The notes under the pieces were generated by a model, which did no database searches, was not told the DNA's origin, and was given only the letters and a program-made list of their open reading frames with translations. Below, one piece after another: positions 38,072 to 46,800 of a DNA stretch of 64,000 nt. Each line of letters starts with the position of its first letter. The first letter of the stretch is position 1. Source of the DNA: Arthrobacter sp. RIT-PI-e (lineage in GTDB: Bacteria > Actinomycetota > Actinomycetes > Actinomycetales > Micrococcaceae). The stretch lies in assembly GCF_001187915.1 (NCBI RefSeq), contig NZ_LGIU01000033.1:62001-126000 (forward strand), given 5' to 3'. The position numbers and the translations under genes were made by a program.

Positions 38072-38923
38072 TCAGGCGTTGTCGGTCCGGGGTGACCGGG
38101 ACCGCCGGCGGGAACCGACGACGGCGGTGACGCTCGGGACGAGCAGCGCAGCCACCACCGCCGCGACGGCGACGACGGTGGACTCCGGCTGGTCGGAGAG
38201 CCGTGCCACGGCGATCCACGCCAGCCCCCAGACCGACGCCGCGGTGACCGCCCACCGTCCGCCCACCCGGGACTGCAGGAGGGTGAGGGCGCCGGCCAGG
38301 AGGAGGACCAACGCCGCGGACGCCCACTCCGCGCCGGAGCCCGTCGCCGCCACGCCCGAGGAGACGAGGGCGGCAGCGATGTTCGCCGCGGTTGCGACAG
38401 CCACCCAGCCGAGGTAGAGGCCGAAGGTCCCGTCCACCACGATCCGGTCCACCACGGAGCTGGGTGCCGGTCGATCGGCGAGCCGCCGGACCAGCTGCAC
38501 GAGGGTGGCCAGTAGCGCGATGATGACGAGCACGCTCACCCAGATCCACCCCTGCTGCGTCACGACCAGCCATGCCGCGTTCAGGAGCATGGACAGTGCC
38601 GCCAGCCAGCCCGTGGCCCGGATCCGGGGGTCGCGTGCACGGGACGGGAGCCACTGGAGGATCGTGTAGACGAACAACCCGAGGTAGATCACCGACCAGA
38701 TGGAGAAGGCAGGTCCTCCCGGCGCGATCAGTGTCGCGTCCGAGGAGAGGTCACCGCCCGAGGACTCGTTCACCTGCGAGCCGACGAGCCCGAACCCGAT
38801 GAGCGGCCCGAGGAGACTGACGATTTCGCTCACCGTGACGACGACCTGACGGAGCCTGTCCGACCCGGGACCGGCCGTGTCGGGAGCTGAGGAAGAGTTC
38901 TGAGGAGTGTGCAAAGTGGCCAT
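38072..38923 (-). CDS. TspO-like tryptophan-rich membrane protein
   Basis: A 283-residue protein with about nine hydrophobic segments and the tryptophan-rich pattern AFSIWSVIYLGLFVYTILQWLP. This is the long bacterial tryptophan-rich sensory branch; classic TspO has five helices. Ligand (porphyrin, sterol or other) unknown. ATG 38923 sits 6 bases after the -10 box, so translation should be leaderless. A 19-base near-palindrome between -35 and -10 points to tight repression. Confidence 0.75.
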   Translation of the reverse strand: MATLHTPQNSSSAPDTAGPGSDRLRQVVVTVSEIVSLLGPLIGFGLVGSQVNESSGGDLSSDATLIAPGGPAFSIWSVIYLGLFVYTILQWLPSRARDPRIRATGWLAALSMLLNAAWLVVTQQGWIWVSVLVIIALLATLVQLVRRLADRPAPSSVVDRIVVDGTFGLYLGWVAVATAANIAAALVSSGVAATGSGAEWASAALVLLLAGALTLLQSRVGGRWAVTAASVWGLAWIAVARLSDQPESTVVAVAAVVAALLVPSVTAVVGSRRRSRSPRTDNA

Positions 38924-38928
38924 GACCG

Positions 38929-38957
38929 AGTATCTCCACGGTAGAGATATAAAGCAA
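38929..38957 (-). promoter_or_regulatory. leaderless promoter with palindromic operator, tspO-like gene
   Basis: On the minus strand TTGCTT (38957-38952), 17 bases, GATACT (38934-38929), then ATG at 38923. Between and over these boxes lies TATCTC-N7-GAGATA (38931-38949), a 19-base palindrome with two mismatches plus an unpaired centre. It is the best promoter/operator fit in the window. Confidence 0.65.
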
Positions 38958-38959
38958 GT

Positions 38960-39370
38960 CTCCTTCCCCGTCGCCCGCCCACCCCAGGACGGGACCCGAG
39001 GCCAAGGCACCGGCGCTTCGTCGGCTGCTCGTGCTTGTCGATCCGGGGTGGCTCTGCACCAGCCGACAAGCGGTGCTGCATCCTCGACCGTTCGATCTCT
39101 GCGCGGGCATCGACAACGATGCCGAGCTTCTCGGCGATCATCGCAGGGGTGTGGTCGGGGTCATGGACGGCTGTCCGGAGCAGGTCCCGGCCTGCCTGAC
39201 GGCGAGAACGCGGGCATCGACGCGGGCTCAATCGTGCCGTGCGAGGGTCACGAGCATGTCCAGCATCAACCGGGCCGCGGGGTCTCCGGATCGATGCCGT
39301 TCGAGACGGTCGGCTCACTACACCAGCGCGGCATCCCCGTCGTCGGCGTCCTCGAGAAGCTTCTTCATCC
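38960..39370 (-). pseudogene. decayed coding fragments, unknown origin
   Basis: Minus-strand frames in this stretch show protein-like pieces in different phases with stops between: MKKLLEDADDGDAALV (39369 down), DRLERHRSGDPAARLMLDML, and LLRTAVHDPDHTPAMIAEKLG. No single frame joins them. They look like one or two genes broken by indels. I cannot name the family. Confidence 0.35.
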
Positions 39371-39541
39371 AGGGACGCGATCATTCGCCTGGTCAGAGCC
39401 GTCCTGGCTAAGCAAACCGATGAATGGGCCGAAGGCCGCCGCTACCTCGGCCTCGACATCCTCACCAAGAGCCGTCCCACTCTCATCACCGACACCGGGA
39501 AAGCGGCGACCACCGACACTGACCTCGAGCTCAGCGCCTGA
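39371..39541 (+). pseudogene. C-terminal remnant of an IS256-family transposase
   Basis: About 56 residues match the end of IS256/Mutator transposases: RDAIIRLVRAVLAKQTDEWAEG, RRYLGLDILTKSR. Everything upstream (DDE catalytic core, roughly 350 residues) is missing. A TGA at 39539-39541 ends it. It marks an old insertion whose left part has been deleted. Confidence 0.75.
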
Positions 39542-39550
39542 AATGAAAAA

Positions 39551-39590
39551 GGATCACCGACCGCTACACCACCACCAGGGACTTGACCGC
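39551..39590 (+). mobile_element. candidate right end of the IS256-like element
   Basis: The bases after the transposase remnant (ACCGACCGCTACACC, then CAGGGACTTGACC) resemble the terminal repeat that follows the transposase in actinobacterial IS256 elements. No matching left end exists in the window. GGATCACC at 39551 has an inverted copy at 39620, which may instead be a hairpin. Confidence 0.4.
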
Positions 39591-39664
39591 AGCAGTCCTG
39601 TGCTGTTCGGCGTCCCGCTGGTGATCCTGCAGCGTACCTACCCTGGGATGAGTACGATCAGCGC

Positions 39665-39856
39665 ATGACCAGTGCCGAGAACGTGCCGCCGACCTACCCG
39701 GAAATCAGTGATGAAGGGAATCAGAATCCTGTCCGTCTTCCACTGACAGAGGCCTCCGAGCAGTGGGAGGTCGACACCGTTCAAGCTGCGGAGTCAACAG
39801 AACCCGAAGAACCGTGGAGTCTCGGCACGCCGACATCTGAACCAGACGAGAAATAG
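39665..39856 (+). CDS. small acidic hypothetical protein
   Basis: A 63-residue, acidic, Pro/Glu/Thr-rich frame (MTSAENVPPTYPEISDEG...). GC and codon bias are lower than in neighbours. A start at 39665 lies after GATCAGCGC, a poor ribosome site. It sits in the scar region and may be transferred or spurious. Confidence 0.35.
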   Translation: MTSAENVPPTYPEISDEGNQNPVRLPLTEASEQWEVDTVQAAESTEPEEPWSLGTPTSEPDEK

Positions 39857-40092
39857 ACACCGCTCCGCCGGCACGACCATGACAGGTGGCCATGTCAGCG
39901 AGAACGTGAACCGCGACGACCGATGGATCTCACCCTGCCCCATGGGTGTGAACGAGGCCGCCATAGTCAGCACTCCGCAGCGTGCTTGTTCTGGAGGCGA
40001 AGACAAGCACCTGGATGTTCACCGGATCTGTTCTACTCGATGCGCTTCAGATCAGCGGGAGGAGAAAAGGTGGAGAACGGCCGGAGCAGAAC
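39857..40092. other. intergenic scar sequence
   Basis: About 235 bases of lower GC with only short, inconsistent open frames. No RNA gene, repeat or promoter that I can support. Confidence 0.4.
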
Positions 40093-40601
40093 ATGAACCA
40101 GGACAGTGAGGTGCGGATCGTTGACCTCGAAGCCGAAGATGATGGGCCGCTACGTCCCGAAACCCCGGTCGACCGTCACTTTCCAGACGCACCCGCTTCC
40201 TCACCGGATCAGCAGCGGCTGTAGCCCTGATCGCCTGTCATGGACTGCTGCCCTCAAGCAACGGCACTCCTCCCCCTCCGGAGGCTGACACCCTCAAGGA
40301 GATACCAAACGCTACGGCGACTCTGTCCGGTCGGGACGTGTGGGTGCCGTGGCTGGAGAACCCTGACGCGATCGTACATTTCGCACTTCCCGGCGGTACC
40401 CCCTGCGAGCACAGAATTGTTGTCAGGTTCGGGGACCCCGATGGCACTGCCATCGAGTACTTCACCCCCGCTGAGGAGTCCATGGCACGGGGCTGCGACA
40501 CTACCCTCGAGTCATGGCGCAGCACGCGATCTCTCTTTCCGGTCCTCTTGTCCGCCTCGACCCGTCGACCGAGGACGATGCGCCCTCACTCTGGGAACTG
40601 A
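40093..40601 (+). pseudogene. frameshifted single-pass membrane or exported protein
   Basis: ATG 40093 has a good GGAG site and starts MNQDSEVRIVDLEAEDDGPL, ending early at TAG 40222. In another frame, open from 40143, the sequence RRTRFLTGSAAAVALIACHG is a basic-hydrophobic export/anchor segment, followed by PPPPEADTLKEIPNATATLSG and then GDPDGTAIEYFT. The first frame plus the second make sense as one protein interrupted by an indel near 40170-40180. The family is not identified. Confidence 0.4.
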
Positions 40602-41113
40602 CGGACGAGGACCTGTGGGCCGGCATGCCGTCATCCTGGCCTGCCTCGGTCGACGAGTTCACCGCCCGTCTTCGGGTGGTGATCGCCGACCCTGGGCGGA
40701 TGGCGTTCACGGTCCGCGACACCGCGACCGGCGAACCGGTGGGCTCGACCACGTTCTACGACTTCGTCCCGTCCCAGAGGCGCATCGAGATCGGCTCGAC
40801 CTGGTACGGCCGACAGTTCTGGGGTGGACGGACGAACCCGGCGACGAAACTGCTGCTGCTCACCCATGCGTTCGAGGAACTGCACGTGAACCGGGTGGGA
40901 TTGCGCTGCGATGTCCGTAATACCCGGAGCGCACGTGCGATCCAACGCCTCGGAGCACGCCCGGAAGGCATCCTCAGGTCCCACCGGATAGCGGCGGACG
41001 GAACCGTGAGTGACACCGCGTACTTCGGGATCACGACGACGGAATGGCCTGATGTCCGGGCGCAGCTCGAAGAACGCCTCCTCGGACATGAGGGTTCCAG
41101 ATCACCCCGGTAG
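40514..41113 (+). CDS. GNAT acetyltransferase, RimJ/RimL type
   Basis: A 199-residue acetyltransferase of the RimJ/RimL branch: LVRLDPSTEDDAPSL start, GSTWYGRQFWGGRTNPATK (CoA loop region), NRVGLRCDVRNTRSARAIQRLGARPEG. Might acetylate ribosomal proteins, other N-termini or small amines. It follows the scar region; its own frame is intact. Confidence 0.85.
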   Translation: MAQHAISLSGPLVRLDPSTEDDAPSLWELTDEDLWAGMPSSWPASVDEFTARLRVVIADPGRMAFTVRDTATGEPVGSTTFYDFVPSQRRIEIGSTWYGRQFWGGRTNPATKLLLLTHAFEELHVNRVGLRCDVRNTRSARAIQRLGARPEGILRSHRIAADGTVSDTAYFGITTTEWPDVRAQLEERLLGHEGSRSPR

Positions 41114-41278
41114 AGACCGACCGCCCTGTGACCGTCCTCGCTCCTCGAGGTCAAGAGACCTCCGATACCCAGCAGGGAAATCCGTGGCCCAAGGCTCAGT
41201 GGGCCCGTCCCGCCACCTCGGCAGAGATGAAGGGGTCGTCAGCCGACCCCGGACCGGGAGAAGCACCAGGGCACTCGA

Positions 41279-41306
41279 CCTGAGACCTGAGACCTGAGAC
41301 CTGAGA
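41279..41306. repeat. heptanucleotide tandem repeat, 4 copies
   Basis: CCTGAGA is repeated four times without change, followed by a truncated copy (CCAGA). It lies 86 bases upstream of the HAD gene. A 7-base unit can slip in replication. Confidence 0.85.
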
Positions 41307-41391
41307 CCAGAATCTCTCGAACGGTCGACGCGGTGAGTCGGTATCGCTGACGGCCTCGAGGCACTCCTGGATACTGCGGTAGGTTCCGATC

Positions 41392-42045
41392 ATGGAGCAA
41401 CAAACGGATGTGACTTTGTTCGACCTCGACGGCGTCCTCACCACCAAGGACACGATGGCCGCACTGATCACCCGTCGTCTGAAATACAAACCCTTCCGTC
41501 TCCTCGCCGTCCTGCCCCTCTACGCCGTCGCCCTGATCGCCGGATCCCACCGTGAACTGGCCGCACGAGCCAACAGACTCGCCGTCCGTGTGACCTTCGC
41601 CGGATTGGGTGAACCCGAGTACCGCGCTCTCGCCGTCACCGAAGGACGGCAGCTGGCCGGTCGACCCTCGTTCGTCAGGGCGGACCTGGTACAGCTCTGC
41701 CGCGATGCCCGGGAATCATCGCGCGTCATCGTCGTCACAGCATCGGAGCAGCACCTCGTCGAAGGACTCCTCGAAGCATGTGAGCTTTCCGAGGTCGAAC
41801 TGGTCGCATCACGCATCTCCTTCGTGAAACGAGTTCCTCGTCTTCTGCTCCACAACGTCGGAACGCAGAAGATCCACAGCCTTCGAGCAGCGGGTATCCC
41901 GATCCAGGACGCAACCTTCTACACGGACTCCGCGAGCGACCTGCCTCTTGCACTCGTCGCAGCACGCACTGTCATCGTGCACCCCGGAAGAAGATCACGT
42001 CGTCGCTTCCTGGCAGCACTACCCCAGGCACAGATCATCGAGTAG
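41392..42045 (+). CDS. HAD-family phosphatase, SerB-like (HAD-IB)
   Basis: A 217-residue HAD hydrolase. Motif I is FDLDGVLTTKDT, motif II VTASE, motif III a Lys near HNVGTQK, motif IV TDSASDLPL. This is the HAD-IB subclass that includes phosphoserine phosphatase and lipid/phosphoester phosphatases. A hydrophobic stretch (residues 36-52, FRLLAVLPLYAVALIAG) suggests membrane association. Substrate unknown. The gene has slightly lower GC than its neighbours. Confidence 0.82.
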   Translation: MEQQTDVTLFDLDGVLTTKDTMAALITRRLKYKPFRLLAVLPLYAVALIAGSHRELAARANRLAVRVTFAGLGEPEYRALAVTEGRQLAGRPSFVRADLVQLCRDARESSRVIVVTASEQHLVEGLLEACELSEVELVASRISFVKRVPRLLLHNVGTQKIHSLRAAGIPIQDATFYTDSASDLPLALVAARTVIVHPGRRSRRRFLAALPQAQIIE

Positions 42046-42320
42046 CGCATCGAATGTCCCTGACGTGCGGCCGCTTCACCATCGCCGATACGCACCGAGC
42101 GATCACTCAGCGCCATCCAGGGTCATTGCCCATGGCCCTGCCGCGATCCTCCCCGCGACCTGCAGGTTCTGCAGACGGGTCCGAGGAACCGGATATTCAT
42201 TCGCCGGCACAACCCCGGGATGAGCCGGCACCCATTCAGCCTGTGGACGCACTGCCACCCCGTCGGACCCATCCCGTCGAACCCACCCGGGCGGGTCGGC
42301 GCGGTGTCCACCGGAAGAGA
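42046..42320. other. intergenic region between HAD gene and ECF operon end
   Basis: 275 bases between convergent genes. A short plus frame starts MSLTCGRFTIADTHRAI, faintly like an SRAP N-terminus but without Cys at position 2. Nothing convincing. Confidence 0.4.
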
Positions 42321-43991
42321 TCACCCGGCGTCGATCTGCTCGAGCCGTCCGCCCACCAGCCGCACGGTCCAGGACGCGACGGACCGGGCGAAGGCGGCGT
42401 CGTGCGTGGCCAGCACCACCGCACCACTGCCCGCCGCATGCTGCAGGAGCAGTCCGGCCAGCAGATCCCGCGTGGCCGCGTCCAGGCCGGCCGTCGGTTC
42501 GTCCAGCACCCACACGGGAGCCCCGACGGCCATGATCGAGGCCAGGGCCACCAACCGGCGCTGGACGAAGCCGAGTTCGTACGGATGGCTGCCGCCGAAC
42601 TCACCGAGACCCACCCGCTCGAGTGCGTCCGACGCCCGCTGCAGCGCCTCCGCCTTCCCCGCCCCGGTGATTCGAGGGCCGTAGGACACCTCGCGCAGCA
42701 CGGTCCGCTCGAAGAGCTGCTGGTCCGTGTCCTGGAAGAGGAAGCCGACGTGGCGCGCGAGCGCACCCGTGGCCTGACGCGTGATGAGTGTCCCGTCCAC
42801 CGTGACGGAACCGGAGTCAGCCCGGAGCAGACCGTTCAGCAGCTGGAGCAGGGTGGACTTGCCCGAGCCGTTGGCCCCGGTGACCGCCACGATCTCACCT
42901 GCGACGACGCTCAGGTCCACGCCCCGGAGTCCGTCCCCCATCGTATCGGCGCCGTGGTCATCGGCGCTGGAGGCATCACCTCGGCGCGAAGCGGCGCGGC
43001 AATCGGGGTTTCGGCGTGAGAATGCGCGCTTCGACGAATCACGGCGTGAAGTGGAGCGGCCCGACGTGGGACGTTTCGAAGCGGAGCGGTACCGGCACCG
43101 GACATCCCGCACCGAGACCAGCTCCCGGGACCCGGCTGCGGTGACACCCGGCACCTGCACGGATCCTCGGGATCCGCCCGGCCCGGGACGGCCCCCGCCG
43201 ACGGCCTCGGTTCCGGCCACCAAACGGGGGGACCCCCCCGCCGTGCCGATCCCGAAGCGCCCCAACCCGGCCGTGAGGGCCTCGGCCAGCGGACCCTCGT
43301 GGACCACCCTGCCGCCCTCCAACCCCAGTACCCGGGCGCCGTCGGGTGCGGATCGCGGCAGCATCGGCTCGCACACCACCACGCCCGTGCCTCCCGCCCG
43401 CAGTGCGTCGAGGGCTGCGGCCACGTCCGCCGCGGCGGTGTCGTCGAGACCCTGGAAGGGTTCGTCGAGCACGAGGAACCGCGAACGCTGCATCATCGCC
43501 GCCGCGATCACGGTGCGCTGCAGCTGACCGCCCGAGAGGCGCCGGGGATCCCGGTGCAGCAGGTCCCTGAGGCCTAGGGCGCCGGCGACCTCCCCCACCA
43601 GCCGGACCAGCTCGCCCGTGGGGACACCACGGTTGGAGGGCCCGAAGGCGATCTCCTCGGCCACGGTCGCGGACATCATGGAGAGCTGACCCACCGCGCC
43701 CTGCGCTACGTACGCCACGACGGCGCTCCACGCGGCGGGGTCGATCCGCGGGTCGTCGGGGTTCCCGGAGAAGAGGAGCATCTCATCCGCCAGGGTGAGG
43801 GTCCCGCGGAACACGGCACCGGCGTCGCCTCCGGTCCGTCCCGCGAGGAGCCGCGCCAGCGTGGTCTTCCCGGACCCGGACGCCCCGGCCACCACCACGT
43901 ACTCCCCCGCGCGCACCTCGCACGTGAGATCCGCCAGTGCGGGCGCACCGCCGTCGTCGTAGGCGTAGGCATGGCACTCCAGACGCATCAT
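42321..43991 (-). CDS. ECF transporter fused ATPase (A-A')
   Basis: A 556-residue protein with two ABC ATPase domains. The first has GASGSGKTT, LSGGQLQRT and LVLDEPFQG; the second GANGSGKST, a degenerate signature (YELGFVQRR) and WVLDEPTAGLD. In ECF systems A and A' power a T and an S component. Between the two, at the start of the second domain, a 45-50-residue Arg/Ser-rich insert (RSASKRPTSGRSTSRRDSS...) is unusual. ATG 43991 overlaps the T gene by four bases (ATGA). Last gene of the five-gene operon. Confidence 0.88.
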   Translation of the reverse strand: MMRLECHAYAYDDGGAPALADLTCEVRAGEYVVVAGASGSGKTTLARLLAGRTGGDAGAVFRGTLTLADEMLLFSGNPDDPRIDPAAWSAVVAYVAQGAVGQLSMMSATVAEEIAFGPSNRGVPTGELVRLVGEVAGALGLRDLLHRDPRRLSGGQLQRTVIAAAMMQRSRFLVLDEPFQGLDDTAAADVAAALDALRAGGTGVVVCEPMLPRSAPDGARVLGLEGGRVVHEGPLAEALTAGLGRFGIGTAGGSPRLVAGTEAVGGGRPGPGGSRGSVQVPGVTAAGSRELVSVRDVRCRYRSASKRPTSGRSTSRRDSSKRAFSRRNPDCRAASRRGDASSADDHGADTMGDGLRGVDLSVVAGEIVAVTGANGSGKSTLLQLLNGLLRADSGSVTVDGTLITRQATGALARHVGFLFQDTDQQLFERTVLREVSYGPRITGAGKAEALQRASDALERVGLGEFGGSHPYELGFVQRRLVALASIMAVGAPVWVLDEPTAGLDAATRDLLAGLLLQHAAGSGAVVLATHDAAFARSVASWTVRLVGGRLEQIDAG

Positions 43992-44734
43992 GTGACCACC
44001 AGCCACACCACCGAGAACACCAGGACGACGCCGGTCATCACCCACCGCGTCGCACGCTGGCCGGTGGTGTCGGTGTCGGTGAGGTAGCTCGTGCGAGCCC
44101 CGGACGAGGAGAACCCGCGGGCCTCCAGCATGGAGGTGCGCTCGGAGGCATCGGTGAGCAATCCGATCACCAGGGGTGTGGTGACGGCCAGCAGGGCGCG
44201 GAGACGGGAGAGCGGGCTGCGCCCCACCACGAGTCCGCGGGACTGCTGGGCACGCGTGATCTGCCCGGCCCGGAGCGCCACATGGGGAATGAGTCCGAGG
44301 GCGGAGCCGATCACGAACACGAGCTTCCGGTCCCACCCACGATGCGTCATGGCCGCGAGGAGCTGCGGGATGTCCAGGGTCATGGCCGCGGTGAGCAGCA
44401 CGCCGGTGAACACGGCCATGCGCAGCCCCATCATCGTCGCGAAGGTGAGCCCCTCCCACGTCACGCGGGCCGGGCCGAGGGTCGCCAGTACGGAGACGCC
44501 CTCGGGGAAGAACAGGCCGTGGAGCAGCAGTGAGGAGATCAGGAGCGGGCCGGCCACCACGGCGAGTGCCACACCGATCTGCCGCGGCTTCCCGGACAGC
44601 AGGACGGCGGGCAGCACCACCAGGGCCAGGACGCCGAGTGAGAACTCCCAGCGGTTCACCACGAGCACGAGGACCACGAGCAGCACCGCTGCGAGCAACT
44701 CGGTCAGGGGATCGAGGGTCCGGCGGCGCGGCAT
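43988..44734 (-). CDS. ECF transporter T component
   Basis: A 248-residue CbiQ/EcfT-type membrane protein. It has five or so helices and the two coupling Ala-Arg-Gly-like signatures that contact the ATPases (QQSRGL and LEARGF). It links the substrate-binding S protein to the ATPase. The ATGA overlap with the A gene and the 15-base gap to the S gene show a tight operon. Confidence 0.88.
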   Translation of the reverse strand: MPRRRTLDPLTELLAAVLLVVLVLVVNRWEFSLGVLALVVLPAVLLSGKPRQIGVALAVVAGPLLISSLLLHGLFFPEGVSVLATLGPARVTWEGLTFATMMGLRMAVFTGVLLTAAMTLDIPQLLAAMTHRGWDRKLVFVIGSALGLIPHVALRAGQITRAQQSRGLVVGRSPLSRLRALLAVTTPLVIGLLTDASERTSMLEARGFSSSGARTSYLTDTDTTGQRATRWVMTGVVLVFSVVWLVVT

Positions 44735-44749
44735 CGTCGTCGTCGACGC

Positions 44750-45625
44750 TCAGGCGTCGGGAGCGGCATCCCCGCGCGGCGGCGTCGCGGTGACGGGGCC
44801 CGACGGCGTCGGCCCAGGGGCCACGGCGGCCGACCTGGCGCCCAGCACGCGGTGGTTCCGTGCGAAGGGGAACTGGCGCACGGCACGCTGCGGCAGGGCG
44901 TAGACGATCAGCGCCACCAGGACGAACACCACGATCTTGTCCAGGGAGTCGGAGAGCAGCCCCTGCTTGGTGGCGGCCACGAGCAGCACGTCCCCCATGG
45001 ACCGGAACGCGGCGATGATCGCGTTGGTGCCCACGGTACCCGCCGCCCCGAACATGAACACCGCCACCGGTGCGGCCACGATCCCGCCGATGGCACCGAT
45101 CACCAGCCCGGCGACCGGCGCGAGGTACACCCTGCGGAAGGCGCCGTACTTCGCGGCGAGTCCCGCGAGGAGACCGATCAGCGCGGCGCCGGCGGCGAAC
45201 GGCAGTGCGAAGGGGTTGAAGAGCCCCCAGACGGCGTTGCTCAGTGCCCCGGTGGCGGCCCCTGCCGCGGGACCGGCGAGGACGGCGACGAGCACGGTGC
45301 CGATCGCGTCGAGGTAGATCTGCATCCCGAGGGAGCCCGCGATCTGCCCGATCGCGATGTTCAGGGCGATCCCGAGCGGCATGACCACCAGCGAGCTGGT
45401 GCTCAGCGTGGGCAGGATCCCGGCGACCAGCAGCGCTCCGCCGCCCAGGAAGCCGAAGAGGGACACGAGCGACGCCGTGCTGCCCACGCCCCCGGCGATC
45501 TCGGCGGGCTGGAGGACCACGAGGAACAGGTACGTGGCGAGGATGAGGGTACCGCCGAGCGCCAGGAGCACACGCCGGGGACGCTGCGTGGCGGGCCCGG
45601 GGGCGAGGGTCAGGGGTGAACTCAC
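44750..45625 (-). CDS. ECF transporter S component
   Basis: A 291-residue membrane protein with about seven hydrophobic segments, larger than typical S proteins (about 200). LYLDAIGTVLVA-like sequence (QIYLDAIGTVLVAVLAGPAAG) and GALSNAVWGLFNPF are characteristic of S components of the ECF class. A long disordered C-terminal tail follows. The substrate is not readable from the sequence; the neighbour nucleoside hydrolase points to a nucleoside or related riboside. GTG 45625 has a perfect AAGGAG site. A TACACT at about 45695 on the minus strand could be an internal promoter. Confidence 0.82.
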   Translation of the reverse strand: MSSPLTLAPGPATQRPRRVLLALGGTLILATYLFLVVLQPAEIAGGVGSTASLVSLFGFLGGGALLVAGILPTLSTSSLVVMPLGIALNIAIGQIAGSLGMQIYLDAIGTVLVAVLAGPAAGAATGALSNAVWGLFNPFALPFAAGAALIGLLAGLAAKYGAFRRVYLAPVAGLVIGAIGGIVAAPVAVFMFGAAGTVGTNAIIAAFRSMGDVLLVAATKQGLLSDSLDKIVVFVLVALIVYALPQRAVRQFPFARNHRVLGARSAAVAPGPTPSGPVTATPPRGDAAPDA

Positions 45626-45762
45626 GGTGCTCCTTGGGCGCGACGGCGGTGTACGCGCTTCATGTCACCTCGGCGCAGGCCGCGCAGCACTGCGGGCAGC
45701 ACCAGTGTAGCGGCGGCCCTGCCTGCGGCAGCCGGTGCCCGCGGGGTCGGCGGCGCATGGTG

Positions 45763-46797
45763 TCACCCGTGCGTCCTCGCCAGAGCGGCGAGCCGCCGGA
45801 CCATGAGCTCGAACACCGCGGCGGGATCGTTGCCGGTCACGATCCGGGCGTTCGGTGCACGCTTCCACATGCCGGCGACGTCGGCGACGGTCTGGCCGAA
45901 CGTGAGGGCGGAGTCCGTCTCCACGTCCACGGTGGCGAGCCGTTCCTGCACCTGGGCCTCCCCGGTGGCCACCATCGCAGCGAACAGGTCGTGGAGGTGC
46001 GCGATGTACCCCTGGTCGTGGAGCCGGTGGAACTCCATGTAGAAGCGCAGGGCGTCGGACAGGCAGGCGATCACCGCGTTCCCGTTGGCACTCCGCGTGC
46101 CCTCGGGCTGGTCCGTCGCGAGGAGTTCCGGGCCCGCCCCGGCGGCGCGCGACACCGCGTCGACGTGGCTCGGCGTGCACTCGATGCGCTCGGTGGTCTC
46201 CAGCGCGCACACCACGGGCAGTTTCTCCACGGGGAGCCCCTCGTAGGCCGCGTAGACCTCCTTGGCCGCGTGCGGGTCCACGTGCGTGTTCCACTCGGCC
46301 ACGGGCGTGGTGTTGCCCGGGTGGTGGAAGGCACCGCCCATGATCACGAGGCCCTTCAGCAGCAGCGGGAGCCGTGGCTCGGCGCGGATGGCCAGCGCCA
46401 GATTGGTGAGCGGACCGGTGACCAGGCCGGTGATCTGCCCCGGGTGGCTCCGCACGGCCTCCACCCAGACGTCGACGGCGTGCCGGCCGGACACGTGTCC
46501 CCGCGGCGTCGGCAGGACGGCGTAGCCGATCCCCTGGTCGCCGTGCGTCTCCTCCGTGGTGACCAGGGGCACCTCCAGCGGGACCTCGCTGCCCACCGCC
46601 ACCTCCACCCCTGCGTAGGAGCAGAGGTCCAGGAGCGCCAGGTTGTTGATCGCCACCTGCTGCGCGCCGACGTTCCCCGCGGTGCAGGTGATGGCCTCGA
46701 TGCCGACGCCGGGGGTGGCCAGCAGGTACATCAGGGCCACGGCGTCGTCGATCCCGGTGTCGACGTCGAGCAGGAGGCGGCTGCCGGCGGGGACCAC
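45763..46797 (-). CDS. inosine-uridine-type nucleoside hydrolase
   Basis: A 344-residue nucleoside N-ribohydrolase. The calcium site DVDTGIDDA is at residues 11-19, VTGPLTNLA and MGGAF are in the core, and EWNTHVDPHAAK holds the second Asp cluster. It should split a ribonucleoside to base plus ribose in the cytoplasm. Three bases after the GntR gene and 137 bases before the ECF S gene; probably the first enzyme after uptake. GTG start at 46797. Confidence 0.9.
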   Translation of the reverse strand: MVPAGSRLLLDVDTGIDDAVALMYLLATPGVGIEAITCTAGNVGAQQVAINNLALLDLCSYAGVEVAVGSEVPLEVPLVTTEETHGDQGIGYAVLPTPRGHVSGRHAVDVWVEAVRSHPGQITGLVTGPLTNLALAIRAEPRLPLLLKGLVIMGGAFHHPGNTTPVAEWNTHVDPHAAKEVYAAYEGLPVEKLPVVCALETTERIECTPSHVDAVSRAAGAGPELLATDQPEGTRSANGNAVIACLSDALRFYMEFHRLHDQGYIAHLHDLFAAMVATGEAQVQERLATVDVETDSALTFGQTVADVAGMWKRAPNARIVTGNDPAAVFELMVRRLAALARTHG

Positions 46798-46800
46798 CGC

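Noticed and set aside
40420-40480. VOC/glyoxalase-like motif FGDPDGTAIEYFT
   Set aside because: Only this short piece matches; no metal ligands or second module. Kept as part of the broken gene.
42054-42130. SRAP/YedK-like start (TCGRFTIADT)
   Set aside because: The catalytic Cys must follow the initiator Met; here it is residue 5, and the rest shows no SRAP pattern.
44750-45625. S component as thiamine-specific (YkoE/ThiT)
   Set aside because: Size and sequence do not match these, and no thiamine gene or TPP riboswitch is nearby.
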